DNA from: UBA1794 sp050946375 | Lineage (GTDB): Bacteria; Bacteroidota; Bacteroidia; Bacteroidales; Bacteroidaceae | Length of the DNA stretch: 45,159 nt | NCBI GenBank assembly: GCA_050946375.1 | Contig: JBMNUT010000016.1 | Location: 1 to 45,159, forward strand | Reading direction: 5' to 3' | In this document: one piece after another, positions 25,075 to 33,238 of the stretch | Layout: every line of letters begins with the position of its first letter | Numbering within the stretch: the first letter of the stretch is position 1 | Translations under genes and position numbers: made by a program | Notes under the pieces: model-generated | The model's input: only the letters and a program-made list of their open reading frames with translations | Databases searched by the model: none | What the model was told of the DNA's origin: nothing

Positions 25075-25821
25075 TTACATGTTCATACCGCCGCAGCAGT
25101 GAATCACCTGGCCGGTTACATACGACGACAAGTCGGAAGCCAGGAACGTAGCCACGTTGGCCACATCTTCCGGCGTACCGCCCCGGCGCAGCGGAATCTG
25201 CTTGGCCCACTCCTTGCGCACCTCTTCCGAGAGCTGGTTCGTCATGTCTGTAATGATGAATCCCGGAGCGATGGCGTTGGCTCTTACTCCGCGTGAGCCC
25301 AGTTCCTTGGCGATGGACTTGGCAAGTCCTATCAGGCCGGCTTTCGAAGCCGAATAGTTGCACTGTCCGGCATTGCCCGATACGCCTACCACCGAGGCCA
25401 TGTTGATGATGCTGCCGCTGCGCTGGCGCATCATCACCGGCGTGAGGGCATGAATGAAGTTGAACGCCGACTTGAGGTTCACGTTGATTACCATGTCCCA
25501 CTGCTGCTCCGTCATGCGCATCATCAGTCCGTCGCGCGTGATGCCGGCGTTGTTTACCAGGATATCCACGCGGCCGAACTCTTTTACGATTTCGCCAACG
25601 ACGCGCTCCGTGTCGGCAAAGTCAGCCGCATTCGAGGCATACGCCTTAACCTTCACGCCCAGCGCCTCAATTTCCTTGGCCGTCTCTTCGGCTACTTCGT
25701 CAATCTTCAGGTCGGTAAATGCCACATTGGCCCCTTCCGACGCAAACTTCAGCGCGATCGCCTTGCCGATACCGCGCGCAGCACCCGTGATGAGCGCTGT
25801 TTTACCTTCTAACAGTTTCAT
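25075..25821 (-). CDS. fabG: 3-oxoacyl-[acyl-carrier-protein] reductase
   Basis: This 248-residue short-chain dehydrogenase has the NADPH motif ITGAARGIGKAIA, the NNAGITRDGLMMRM segment, the catalytic Ser in NMASVVGVSGNAG and the Tyr/Lys pair in QCNYSASKAGLIG. GFIITDMT and GGMNM at the end are typical of FabG. It reduces 3-oxoacyl-ACP in fatty-acid elongation and is probably the housekeeping FabG. A second KR (32057) belongs to the specialised operon. Downstream of the TetR gene (141-base gap) and upstream of the RluA gene, all on the minus strand. Confidence 0.93.
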   Translation of the reverse strand: MKLLEGKTALITGAARGIGKAIALKFASEGANVAFTDLKIDEVAEETAKEIEALGVKVKAYASNAADFADTERVVGEIVKEFGRVDILVNNAGITRDGLMMRMTEQQWDMVINVNLKSAFNFIHALTPVMMRQRSGSIINMASVVGVSGNAGQCNYSASKAGLIGLAKSIAKELGSRGVRANAIAPGFIITDMTNQLSEEVRKEWAKQIPLRRGGTPEDVANVATFLASDLSSYVTGQVIHCCGGMNM

Positions 25822-25962
25822 AGAAAATCTTCTTTTTTTGAGATAAATATTTATGTGTCAATGAATCTTATCACCCCGAAAAAGAGCAGTTCCCGCTCCC
25901 TTTCGCCTTCGGGCTACAGCCTGCCGGCATCCGTATATATGCCTCCCGCAGGCCGCATGCGC

Positions 25963-26562
25963 TCACTCGTCGCATCGTCTCATACCTGCCAATGCGCCCA
26001 AGATGAGGTCCTCCACAATCTTCTTCCGTTGCCCCGACGGCAAGTCGCCCGTCAGTTTTCCCAGGATGTAGGGCACCTCGATGCCCTTTACGCAGTAATG
26101 GATGATTTTGGCCGTGATGTCGATGTCCTGAATGGAGAACACCCCTTTCTCTACGCCCTCAATGAGGATCGTCTTGATCAGCGCAATCTCCTTCGAGTCG
26201 AACGTCCGGCGCACGTTTTCCACCCTGATGATGTCGCGGAAGAAGTCGGCATGCAGCGTCCCGTTGCGGCTCACCACCGTGCGAATCGTGTCCAGCCTTG
26301 CGAAAATCAGCTCAATGAGCTTCTTGTCGGGCGGGCTGTGCCTCGAAGCCACCTGCGAGAGCATCTCCGAGAGAATCTCCAGCTCGTTTTCCACCACTGC
26401 GTCGTAAATCTCCTCCTTGTTGCGGAAATGGCTGTACACCGTGCGCCGGCCTCTTCCTGCCGCCACCGCAATGTCGCCCATCGTCACACAGCCGAATCCT
26501 TGCGCCGCAAATAGCTGCCGCGCCGCATCCACTATCGCCTTGCGTGTTTTGCCTGTACCCAT
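25963..26562 (-). CDS. TetR/AcrR-family transcriptional regulator
   Basis: This 199-residue protein has an N-terminal TetR DNA-binding domain (RKAIVDAARQLFAAQGF, MGDIAVAAGRGRRTVYSHF, RNKEEIYDAVVENE) and a helical ligand-binding C-terminus. The start is ATG 26562 (MGTGKTRKA): a strong promoter (26620-26651) lies within the longer frame and rules out the earlier start, and no other start codon follows it. It precedes fabG on the same strand and may regulate fabG or the lipid operon further right. That link is inference from position. Confidence 0.9.
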   Translation of the reverse strand: MGTGKTRKAIVDAARQLFAAQGFGCVTMGDIAVAAGRGRRTVYSHFRNKEEIYDAVVENELEILSEMLSQVASRHSPPDKKLIELIFARLDTIRTVVSRNGTLHADFFRDIIRVENVRRTFDSKEIALIKTILIEGVEKGVFSIQDIDITAKIIHYCVKGIEVPYILGKLTGDLPSGQRKKIVEDLILGALAGMRRCDE

Positions 26563-26619
26563 CGTGCCGAAGCCCTTTCTCTTCTGTTTTTTGTCAGGTT
26601 TAGAAACGATATTTTCGCG

Positions 26620-26651
26620 CAAAGATACACCTTTTGCGCTACCCTGCCAAA
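26620..26651 (-). promoter_or_regulatory. Promoter of the TetR gene (-33 TTTG, -7 TATCTTTG)
   Basis: On the minus strand TTTG (26648-26651) and TATCTTTG (26620-26627) are separated by 20 bases, an almost ideal Bacteroidota promoter. It fixes the TetR start at 26562. Confidence 0.75.
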
Positions 26652-26790
26652 TGCGCACCTCCTCTTTCCGTCGTCACCCCCTGCGGTAATATATATAAAA
26701 AAGGTACCGCCCCCAGGTCCGGTTGGCAGCGAGAGGAAACATCCAACTCCCGCCCAATCCCTGCCGGCAGCGCACATTTCTCCCGACGGA

Positions 26791-26850
26791 TGCAAGCCTT
26801 TTTCCGAAAAGCACTGCATCTTTTCTCCCGAAGTCCCTCATCTTTTTTCC
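26791..26850 (+). repeat. GCAAG...CTTGC intergenic hairpin repeat, copy C
   Basis: TGCAAGCCTTTTTCCGAAAA then GCACTGCATCTTTTCTCCC aligns with copies A and B. CTTTT/AAAAG forms the stem around TCCG, while the outer pairs are weaker here. It lies in the 430-base gap between the TetR and GNAT-like genes. Apart from their two promoters nothing else is seen there. Confidence 0.6.
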
Positions 26851-26958
26851 GCTTCAGGCAAGCCCACGGGCCAACCGTCGAAATCCCCCGAAACGACGGC
26901 CGCAAGCCGTCTCCGTTTGTCGGGAATTCCGTATAAAATGTTCCCTAAGTTAAGAAGT

Positions 26959-26990
26959 TTTGTCACCGCTGCATGATTCCGTTACCTTTG
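26959..26990 (+). promoter_or_regulatory. Promoter of the GNAT-like gene, near-leaderless
   Basis: TTTG (26959-26962), 20 bases, then TACCTTTG (26983-26990) match the consensus. The ATG at 26996 begins only 6 bases after the -7 box, about where transcription should start. Confidence 0.7.
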
Positions 26991-26995
26991 CCCGC

Positions 26996-28135
26996 ATGAA
27001 TCAAACCATTGTAGTCAAGGAAGCCACAGGCCGCCGGGCTCTGAACGACTTCGTCAAGCTCTGGCCCCGGCTCTACGGACACTGTCCCTACGCCGTGCCC
27101 GAACTGGAGACCGACGTACGCGCCACCTTCGACCCGCGGAAAAACGGCGGACTGGAATTTTCCGACGTGCAACCCTTCGTCGCCTATGACAGCGCCGGCC
27201 GCGTCGTGGGCCGCATAGCCGGCATCGTCAACCACCGCGCCAACGAACGCTGGGGCACCCGTGCCGTACGCTTCAGCTACATCGACTTTGTCGACGACCC
27301 CCGCGTCTCCGCCGCCCTGCTGCAGACCGTAGAAGAATGGGGCCGGCAGAAAGGCATGGACCTCATACAGGGTCCCCTCGGCATCTCCGACTTCGACCCC
27401 GAAGGCATGCTCATAGAAGGTTTCGACCAGCAAGCCTCCCTGGCTACCCTCTATAATTATCCCTACTATCCCCGCCACCTCGAAGCCCAGGGCTATGAGA
27501 AGGAAGTCGACTGGCTCCAGCTGCGCGTAGACATACCCTCCGCCGTACCGCCCCGATACGCCCGTGTGGCCAGCCTTCTGAGGGAGCAGTTCGGCCTGCG
27601 CCTGCGCACACTGACGCGCCGCCAGCTGCTGCGCGAGGGCTACGACCGGAAAGTCTTTTCCCTCCTCAACGAGGCCTACGCCCCTCTCTTCGGTTACACC
27701 GCGTTGACCGACCGCCAGATAGCCGACTACGTCTCCCGCTATCTCGCCTGGATTGACCCCCGGTTTTTGCCTCTCGTCGAGAACGAAGCCGGCGAACTGG
27801 TCGGCGTAGCTGTCACCCTGCGCAGCCTCGTCCCTGCTCTGCGCAGGAGCCGCGGCCGGCTCTTCCCCTTCGGCTGGGTACCCCTGCTCAAGGCCCTGCT
27901 GAGGCCCCGCGAGCCCAAGGCCGAACTGCTCCTCATAGCCGTCCGGCCCGACCATCAGGGGATGGGTGTCAGCGCCCTCTTTTTCGACCACCTCATTCCC
28001 CTCTACCACCGCCTGGGCATCCAGTGGGCCGAGACCGGTCCCCAGCTGGAGACCAACATCCGCGAGCTCACCCAGTGGCGACCCCTCAATCCCCGCCAGA
28101 CCAAACGGCGGAGGTGCTACCGGAAGAAGCTGTAG
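26996..28135 (+). CDS. GNAT/YghO-like N-acyltransferase-type protein
   Basis: This 379-residue protein resembles the YghO-like branch of the GNAT fold. It has an early FVKLWPRLYGHCPYAVPEL segment, VGRIAGIVNHRANERWG, then RFSYIDFVDDPRVSAALL, GMDLIQGPLGISDFDPEGML and, in the C-terminal GNAT core, ELLLIAVRPDHQGMGVSALFF, the acyl-CoA-binding loop. No membrane segment or signal peptide is seen. The start at 26996 is set by the promoter immediately upstream. It lies 57 bases before the KS gene with no promoter or terminator recognised between them, so it is likely the first gene of the lipid operon. The acceptor substrate is unknown. Confidence 0.7.
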   Translation: MNQTIVVKEATGRRALNDFVKLWPRLYGHCPYAVPELETDVRATFDPRKNGGLEFSDVQPFVAYDSAGRVVGRIAGIVNHRANERWGTRAVRFSYIDFVDDPRVSAALLQTVEEWGRQKGMDLIQGPLGISDFDPEGMLIEGFDQQASLATLYNYPYYPRHLEAQGYEKEVDWLQLRVDIPSAVPPRYARVASLLREQFGLRLRTLTRRQLLREGYDRKVFSLLNEAYAPLFGYTALTDRQIADYVSRYLAWIDPRFLPLVENEAGELVGVAVTLRSLVPALRRSRGRLFPFGWVPLLKALLRPREPKAELLLIAVRPDHQGMGVSALFFDHLIPLYHRLGIQWAETGPQLETNIRELTQWRPLNPRQTKRRRCYRKKL

Positions 28136-28192
28136 ACTTCTTCCCGCAGCATGCAGAAAAAAGAAACAAACATAAAAACATAAATTACAGGT

Positions 28193-29440
28193 ATGGAAAG
28201 AAGAGTAGTAATAACCGGTATGGGCATTTGGTCCTGTCTGGGCACAAGCCTCGACGCCGTGCGCGATGCCCTCTACGAAGGACGCAGCGGCATCCGCTTC
28301 AGCCCTGAGCGCAAGGCCGCCGGATTCCGCTCGGCGCTGTGTGCCGACGTTCCGCAGCCCGACCTGAAACCCCTTGTCGCACGCAATCAGCGGCAGTTCA
28401 TGCCCGAAGAGGCACAATACGCCTACATGGCCACGCAGGCCGCCCTCGACAACGCCCGTCTCGACGCCGACTTCATCGCCACGCACGAGGTAGGCATCAT
28501 CTACGGCAACGACTCCACCGCACAAGCCACCATGGAAGCCCTCGACAAGTTCCGCACCTTCCGCGACACCGCCGCCGCAGGCAGCGGAGCCGTCTTCCGG
28601 TCGATGAACTCCACGGTCACGATGAACCTCGCCTGCCTCTTCCACCTGCGCGGCATAAGCCTGACCGCCTCGGCCGCCTGCGCTTCCGGCTCACAAGCCA
28701 TCGGGCTCGCCGCCCTTCTCATCCGCCACGGCCTGCAAGACTGCATCGTCTGCGGCGGAGCCCAGGAAGCCAACCCCTACGGCGTAGCCGCCTTCGACGG
28801 CATCCAGTCCTTCTCCCTGCGCGAAGCTGAGCCCACGCGCGCCAGCCGCCCCTTCGACCGCGACCGCGACGGCCTCGTCCCCGGCGGCGGAGCGGCCACC
28901 CTCGTTCTCGAAAGCTACGACCACGCCCTGAAGCGCGGCGCACCCCTCTGGGGCGAAATCATCGGCTGGGGCTTCTCCAGCAACGGCGGACACATATCCA
29001 CCCCCGACGTCGAAGGCCCCCTGCGCTCGCTGGAAGCCTGCCTGCGCAACGCCCGCGTCACACCCCGGGAAATAGGCTACATCAACGCCCACGCCACCTC
29101 CACCCTCATCGGCGACAGCCGGGAAGCACAAGCCATAACCCGCCTGCTGGACGGAGCCCCCGTGCCCGTCACCTCCACCAAGAGCCAGACCGGGCACGAA
29201 ATGTGGATGGCAGGAGCAAGCGAAATCATCTATTCCCTCCTCATGATGAAGAACGGATTCATCGCCGGCAGCCTCAATTTCGAGCACCCCGACCCCGACT
29301 CCGCCCGGCTGCACATAGAGCCCGAGACGCGCGAGACCCATTTCCTCCGGTTCCTCTCCAACTCATTCGGCTTCGGCGGAACGAACTCCACGCTCCTCGT
29401 GCAAGACCTCAGTCATGCAGCCGCCCGGAGAGGAGAATGA
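28193..29440 (+). CDS. FabF-like beta-ketoacyl-ACP synthase (aryl-polyene/type II pathway)
   Basis: This 415-residue condensing enzyme keeps the complete triad: C163 in ASAACASGSQA, H300 in INAHATSTLIGD and H335 in KSQTGHEMWMAGASE. The N-terminus VVITGMGIWSCLG and the GFGGTNSTLLV glycine loop near the C-terminus are typical. It should condense malonyl-ACP with an acyl starter on the ACP encoded next. Only one KS is present. Canonical aryl-polyene systems also have a chain-length-factor partner, which is absent from this window. The coding strand is markedly C-rich, unlike the downstream half of the operon. The next ACP start lies 62 bases after the stop. Confidence 0.9.
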   Translation: MERRVVITGMGIWSCLGTSLDAVRDALYEGRSGIRFSPERKAAGFRSALCADVPQPDLKPLVARNQRQFMPEEAQYAYMATQAALDNARLDADFIATHEVGIIYGNDSTAQATMEALDKFRTFRDTAAAGSGAVFRSMNSTVTMNLACLFHLRGISLTASAACASGSQAIGLAALLIRHGLQDCIVCGGAQEANPYGVAAFDGIQSFSLREAEPTRASRPFDRDRDGLVPGGGAATLVLESYDHALKRGAPLWGEIIGWGFSSNGGHISTPDVEGPLRSLEACLRNARVTPREIGYINAHATSTLIGDSREAQAITRLLDGAPVPVTSTKSQTGHEMWMAGASEIIYSLLMMKNGFIAGSLNFEHPDPDSARLHIEPETRETHFLRFLSNSFGFGGTNSTLLVQDLSHAAARRGE

Positions 29441-29501
29441 CCCCCGACGCAATACGAAAAAAGACCCAGATAAATCATACAAAAACACTGAATACCCTTT
29501 T

Positions 29502-29747
29502 ATGACACGTGAAGAAATTGTAGAGAAAGTAAACAGCCTGTTGGCCGAAGAATTCGAAGTAGCCCCCGCCTCCATCACCCCCGACGCCCCCGTTCGGGAA
29601 ACCCTCTCGCTGGACAGCCTCAGTCTGGTAGACTTAGTGGCCCTCCTCCAGCAGACCTACCCGATAAAGATACCCGCCGCCGCCCTGCGGGAAATCACGA
29701 CGTTCCGCGAACTTTATGACTATATAGCCTCCCATCTACCCGCCTGA
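29502..29747 (+). CDS. Acyl carrier protein
   Basis: This 81-residue acidic helical protein has the phosphopantetheine attachment Ser39 in LSLDSLSLVDLV, a variant of the usual DSL motif. The start at ATG 29502 (MTREEIVEKVNSLLAEEF) gives the normal ACP length; the longer frame runs back into the KS gene. It carries the growing chain for the adjacent KS, hotdog and KR proteins. Its stop overlaps the next start by one base (TGATG), so translation is coupled. Confidence 0.92.
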   Translation: MTREEIVEKVNSLLAEEFEVAPASITPDAPVRETLSLDSLSLVDLVALLQQTYPIKIPAAALREITTFRELYDYIASHLPA

Positions 29748-30172
29748 TGAATCCCCCCATTCCCCGGCTCATCCCCCAGCGTGCGCCCCTCGTGATGGTC
29801 GACTCCCTGCTGACGGTAGGGGAGGAGGAGGCGGTGACGTGTCTGGAAGTGCGGGAAGACAATTTCTTCCTGGAGGAAGATGGAACTCTTTCCGAAATAG
29901 GACTTATCGAGCATATCGCGCAGTCGGCTTCGGCCTTTGCGGGATATAAGGCTCTCTTATACCAGAATGCGAAGCATCCGCCACTGGGATACATCGGTGA
30001 GATAACGGAGTTCCGCTGCTATGCCCGTCCGCAGTTGGGCCATCGGCTGCAGACACGGGTGGTTGTGCTTGCCGAGGCAGGCGATGTGACACTGGTGCGC
30101 GGGGAAGTGAAGGTAGAAGATACGCTCGTAGCCGACACACGGATGAAGATTTTTATAGAAAGGACGGAATGA
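29747..30172 (+). CDS. Hotdog-fold dehydratase subunit, ApeP-like (Glu retained, His absent)
   Basis: This 141-residue protein of the FabZ-like hotdog family reads RLIPQRAPLVMVDSLL at the first strand and SEIGLIEHIAQSASAFAGY at the central helix. In FabZ the catalytic pair is the His of GHFPG and a Glu 14 residues later (IEALAQ). Here the Glu survives in LIEHIAQ but the His position is Phe (NFFLEEDG). The next gene encodes a hotdog with the opposite pattern. In aryl-polyene pathways, dehydration is done by such a heteromeric pair (ApeI/ApeP). The gene overlaps the ACP by 1 base and the next gene by 4. A sharp base-composition break lies near 29,815, inside this gene. Confidence 0.8.
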   Translation: MNPPIPRLIPQRAPLVMVDSLLTVGEEEAVTCLEVREDNFFLEEDGTLSEIGLIEHIAQSASAFAGYKALLYQNAKHPPLGYIGEITEFRCYARPQLGHRLQTRVVVLAEAGDVTLVRGEVKVEDTLVADTRMKIFIERTE

Positions 30173-30564
30173 TGTCGTTTGGGCTCGAAGGAAAATATTA
30201 CCGGATTGCTGCTTGTCGGATTGACGGGGACAGTGCCGAGTTCGACGTGGTGCTGCTTGCCGATTATGAAGTCTACAAGGGACATTTCCCCGGTAATCCT
30301 GTCTGTCCTGCGGTTTGCCACATCGGTATGCTCAGGGAGTGCGTGGCCAAACTTGTGAAGAGGAACTTGTTTGTCTCTTCTGTCAAGAAGTGCCGGCTGA
30401 CGGCGATGGCTACTCCGGAGTCTTGTCCTTGCCTGAAGTTGTCGGTGGAACTGCATGAGGCGGCTCGCGGGCTTGAAGTTCATGCTCGTTTGTACGACTC
30501 GGAGCGGACTTATATGGTATATGCCGGCGAAATGGCTTTTGCCTGCGAGACATTGCAGCTATGA
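30169..30564 (+). CDS. Hotdog-fold dehydratase subunit, ApeI/FabZ-like (His retained, Glu absent)
   Basis: This 131-residue protein has YKGHFPGNPVCPAVCHIGML, matching the FabZ GHFPGxPxxPG signature with its catalytic His. The residue 14 positions on, Glu in FabZ, is Gly (HIGML). The preceding protein keeps that Glu but lacks the His. In FabZ the two catalytic residues come from opposite subunits of the dimer, so these two could form one composite active site. The 4-base ATGA overlaps on both sides imply stoichiometric expression, consistent with a heterodimer. Confidence 0.8.
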   Translation: MMSFGLEGKYYRIAACRIDGDSAEFDVVLLADYEVYKGHFPGNPVCPAVCHIGMLRECVAKLVKRNLFVSSVKKCRLTAMATPESCPCLKLSVELHEAARGLEVHARLYDSERTYMVYAGEMAFACETLQL

Positions 30565-32036
30565 GGTACGATGTGATTGTAATAGGTGGTGGCTTGGGAG
30601 GCTTGGAATGTGCTTACATTCTTTCCCGCAGCGGCCGGAGTGTGCTCCTGCTGGAGCAGGGCGCACAGCTGGGAGGCTGCATGCAGAGCTACTGCCGGAG
30701 AGGATTGAAGTTCGATACGGGATTCCACTATGTGGGTGGTCTGGCCGAAGGACAGGCGCTTCATCGGGTTTTCCGTTATTTGGGGTTGCTTGACTTGCCC
30801 TGGTGGCGGCTTGATGACTGTTTTGACCGGGTCGTGATAGGCGGCCGTTCTTTTCCTTTCCGGCAAGGCTTCGGACCTTTTGTGCAGGCTTTGGCCGAAT
30901 GTTTCCCCGGCGAGCGCAAGGCATTGGCTTCTTATGGTGCCTTGTTGGAGCGTACTGGCGCGGAGCGGTTTCGGGCTTTTTCTTCTTCAGCCACGGAGGA
31001 TGCTTCCTCTTTGCGTTTCTGGGAGACGGGGGCTTATTCTTATCTGAAGGATACGTTTAGCGACCCTTTGCTCGTAGAAGTACTTGCCGGTAGTTCCCTG
31101 AAGATGGAGTTGCGTCGTGAATCGTTGCCTCTTTTTACCTTTTTGCATGGTAATGCAGGCTTTGTGGAGAGCAGTTGGCGTCTGAAGGGGAGCGGTGCTC
31201 TGATCGTACGTGCGTTGGCCGACGAAATCCGTGCCTTTGGGGGAGAAACTGTGTGCGGTGCCCGGGTGCAGGAACTGGTGGAGCGCAACGGAAGAGTGCT
31301 GCAGGCTGTGTGCTCTGATGGGCGGACGTATGAAGGAAAAGTCTTTGTCAGCGATGTGCATCCGGTGCTTACTTATGGCTGGGTGCGGCAGAGCGACCGG
31401 TTGAAGAAAGCGTTTCGCAGGCGAATTGCTGCTCTTGGGAATACATCGGGCATGTGTACGGTCTCGCTGTTGCTAAAGCCGGGTACGTTCGCTTACTTGA
31501 ACTATAATCTTTATGTTTATCGTGGTCCTGCAGTGTGGACTTCGGCTTCTGCCGACGGGGTAGTGGACAGAGTTATGGTGAGCTGCCGGGTACCTGAAGA
31601 CGGCGGCCATTATGCGCGGCAAGTCGATTTGCTTACACCGATGAGTTGGGAGTCGTGCCGTAAATGGGCAACGACAACGGTGGGTATGCGTGGTGAGGAT
31701 TATGTCCGGCTGAAAGAGCGTATGGCGGCTCAATGCCTGGCGTTGGCCGAAGAAGTGCTTCCGGGGCTCGGAAGTTGTGTGGCTGAATACTATGTGAGCA
31801 CTCCGCTTACCTATCGCGATTATCTGGCAGCACCGGAGGGAACGGCCTACGGGGTACGCAAAGATTTCCGCGAGCCGTTGATGACCGTGCTTCCGGTATG
31901 CACGCCTATCCCCAATCTTTTGTTGACGGGGCAGAGTCTGGTGATGCACGGACTGGAGGGAGTGACAATGACGGCATTGGCTACTTGTGCGGAGATATTG
32001 GGTAAGAATGAAATTGGAAATATCATAGAAAGTTAG
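30561..32036 (+). CDS. CrtI/retinol-saturase-like FAD-dependent oxidoreductase
   Basis: This 491-residue flavoprotein opens with the dinucleotide motif VIVIGGGLGGLECAYIL...VLLLEQGAQLGGCMQSY. It ends with PIPNLLLTGQSLVMHGLEGVTMTAL, the second FAD-binding segment of phytoene-desaturase-like enzymes. Between them it has FDTGFHYVGGLAEG and GSGALIVRALADEIRAFGGE. Relatives desaturate or saturate carotenoids and retinoids. In a fatty-acid-type operon it may reduce or isomerise polyene double bonds or add unsaturation; the actual reaction is unknown. It overlaps the previous gene by 4 bases, and 20 bases separate it from the KR gene. Confidence 0.82.
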   Translation: MRYDVIVIGGGLGGLECAYILSRSGRSVLLLEQGAQLGGCMQSYCRRGLKFDTGFHYVGGLAEGQALHRVFRYLGLLDLPWWRLDDCFDRVVIGGRSFPFRQGFGPFVQALAECFPGERKALASYGALLERTGAERFRAFSSSATEDASSLRFWETGAYSYLKDTFSDPLLVEVLAGSSLKMELRRESLPLFTFLHGNAGFVESSWRLKGSGALIVRALADEIRAFGGETVCGARVQELVERNGRVLQAVCSDGRTYEGKVFVSDVHPVLTYGWVRQSDRLKKAFRRRIAALGNTSGMCTVSLLLKPGTFAYLNYNLYVYRGPAVWTSASADGVVDRVMVSCRVPEDGGHYARQVDLLTPMSWESCRKWATTTVGMRGEDYVRLKERMAAQCLALAEEVLPGLGSCVAEYYVSTPLTYRDYLAAPEGTAYGVRKDFREPLMTVLPVCTPIPNLLLTGQSLVMHGLEGVTMTALATCAEILGKNEIGNIIES

Positions 32037-32056
32037 AGAAATAAGGAGAATTGGTT

Positions 32057-32785
32057 ATGAAATATGCATTAGTGACAGGTGGAAGCCGGGGGATTGGTCG
32101 GGCTGTTTGTTGCAGGTTGGCCGATATGGGCTACTGTGTTCTTATCAATTATGTGGCCCATGCGGCCGAGGCCGAGCGGACATTGGAAATGATTCGCCAG
32201 GCAGGCCACGATGGAGAACTGCTGTGTTTCGACGTGGCCGATGCCGGTCAGACGAGGTTGGCATTGGAGAATTGGCAAGCGAAGCATCCGGATGAATATA
32301 TTGAGGTGTTGGTCAACAATGCAGGGCTTCGGCGCGATAATTTTCTGGCGCTGATGCCGCCGGAAGATTGGCATAGGGTAATTGACGTTTCCCTGAATGG
32401 CTTTTTTAACGTAACGCAGCCGCTTTTGCAGAATATGATGTTCCATCGTTATGGACGGATTATCAATATGGCGAGCGTGAGCGGCCTGAGTGGCATACCG
32501 GGGCAGACGAATTATGCGGCAGCCAAAGGGGGAATTATTGCAGCCACTAAGGCTCTTTCCCGTGAAGTAGCCCAGAGAAAGGTGACAGTCAATGCGGTGG
32601 CGCCGGGATTCATCCGCACGGACATGCTGGAGGGGATGGACACGGCGGAACTGAAGGGACGGATTCCGGCCCGACGGTTGGGCGAAGCAGAGGAGGTGGC
32701 GGCCGTGGTTGCTTTCCTGGCTTCGCCGGAAGCGGGATATGTTACGGGCTGTGTCGTAACAGTTGACGGAGGAATATCGGCATGA
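32057..32785 (+). CDS. FabG-like 3-oxoacyl-ACP reductase of the specialised lipid operon
   Basis: This 242-residue short-chain dehydrogenase has the NADP motif VTGGSRGIGRAVC, the NNAGLRRDNFLAL segment, the catalytic Ser in NMASVSGLSG and the Tyr/Lys in QTNYAAAKGG. ATG 32057 is preferred over the TTG at 32051 because an AAGGAG lies 9 bases before it. It is the second FabG in the window (the other is at 25075) and, from its position, serves as the ketoreductase of the KS/ACP pathway (ApeQ-like). Its stop overlaps the thioesterase start by 4 bases. Confidence 0.9.
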   Translation: MKYALVTGGSRGIGRAVCCRLADMGYCVLINYVAHAAEAERTLEMIRQAGHDGELLCFDVADAGQTRLALENWQAKHPDEYIEVLVNNAGLRRDNFLALMPPEDWHRVIDVSLNGFFNVTQPLLQNMMFHRYGRIINMASVSGLSGIPGQTNYAAAKGGIIAATKALSREVAQRKVTVNAVAPGFIRTDMLEGMDTAELKGRIPARRLGEAEEVAAVVAFLASPEAGYVTGCVVTVDGGISA

Positions 32786-33195
32786 ATGAGTTGGTTGACG
32801 TATTACGCTTGAGGGTCAGGTTCAGCGAGGTCGATGCGCTGCGCAGGGCATGGCATGGGGCGTTTGTCGCTTTCTTCGAGGATGGCCGCGAATCATTTGG
32901 CAGACATTATCCGGGCATAGGCTATTCTGACATGGTGCGTGCGGAGGTTGGTGCTCCGGTCTATGACTTGCACGTGAGGTATCTTGCACCGCTGCCGATG
33001 GGAGAGGTGGCTGTGCTGCATACGTCTTATGTGTACAGGCCGGGAGCGAGGCTTGATTTTGGTTATCGTCTGTTTCGCGAGAGCGACGGGGTGCTGTGTG
33101 CTGAGGGCGAGACAGTACAGCTGTTTATCGATGCCGCTGGGGAACTGATGCTGGAGCGTCCGGATTTTACCAGGCCTGGCAGGCGAAATATTTGA
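32782..33195 (+). CDS. 4-hydroxybenzoyl-CoA-type hotdog thioesterase
   Basis: This 137-residue protein of the YbgC/FadM thioesterase class has RVRFSEVDALRRAWHGAFVAFFEDGRESF, which holds the conserved Asp and the WHG...FxxxRE signature, followed by DLHVRYLAPLPMGE. It probably releases the finished acyl chain from the ACP (ApeK-like role). It ends the tightly overlapped part of the operon; the outer-membrane DUF5686 gene starts 43 bases later. Confidence 0.85.
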   Translation: MNELVDVLRLRVRFSEVDALRRAWHGAFVAFFEDGRESFGRHYPGIGYSDMVRAEVGAPVYDLHVRYLAPLPMGEVAVLHTSYVYRPGARLDFGYRLFRESDGVLCAEGETVQLFIDAAGELMLERPDFTRPGRRNI

Positions 33196-33238
33196 GCGCA
33201 GGTGACGAAGAGTACGGCGATTTGCCGCTTTCGGGGCG

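Noticed and set aside
26963..28645. 560-residue minus-strand open frame across the GNAT-like and KS genes
   Set aside because: It spans two well-supported genes and their gap and is glycine- and alanine-rich without motifs.
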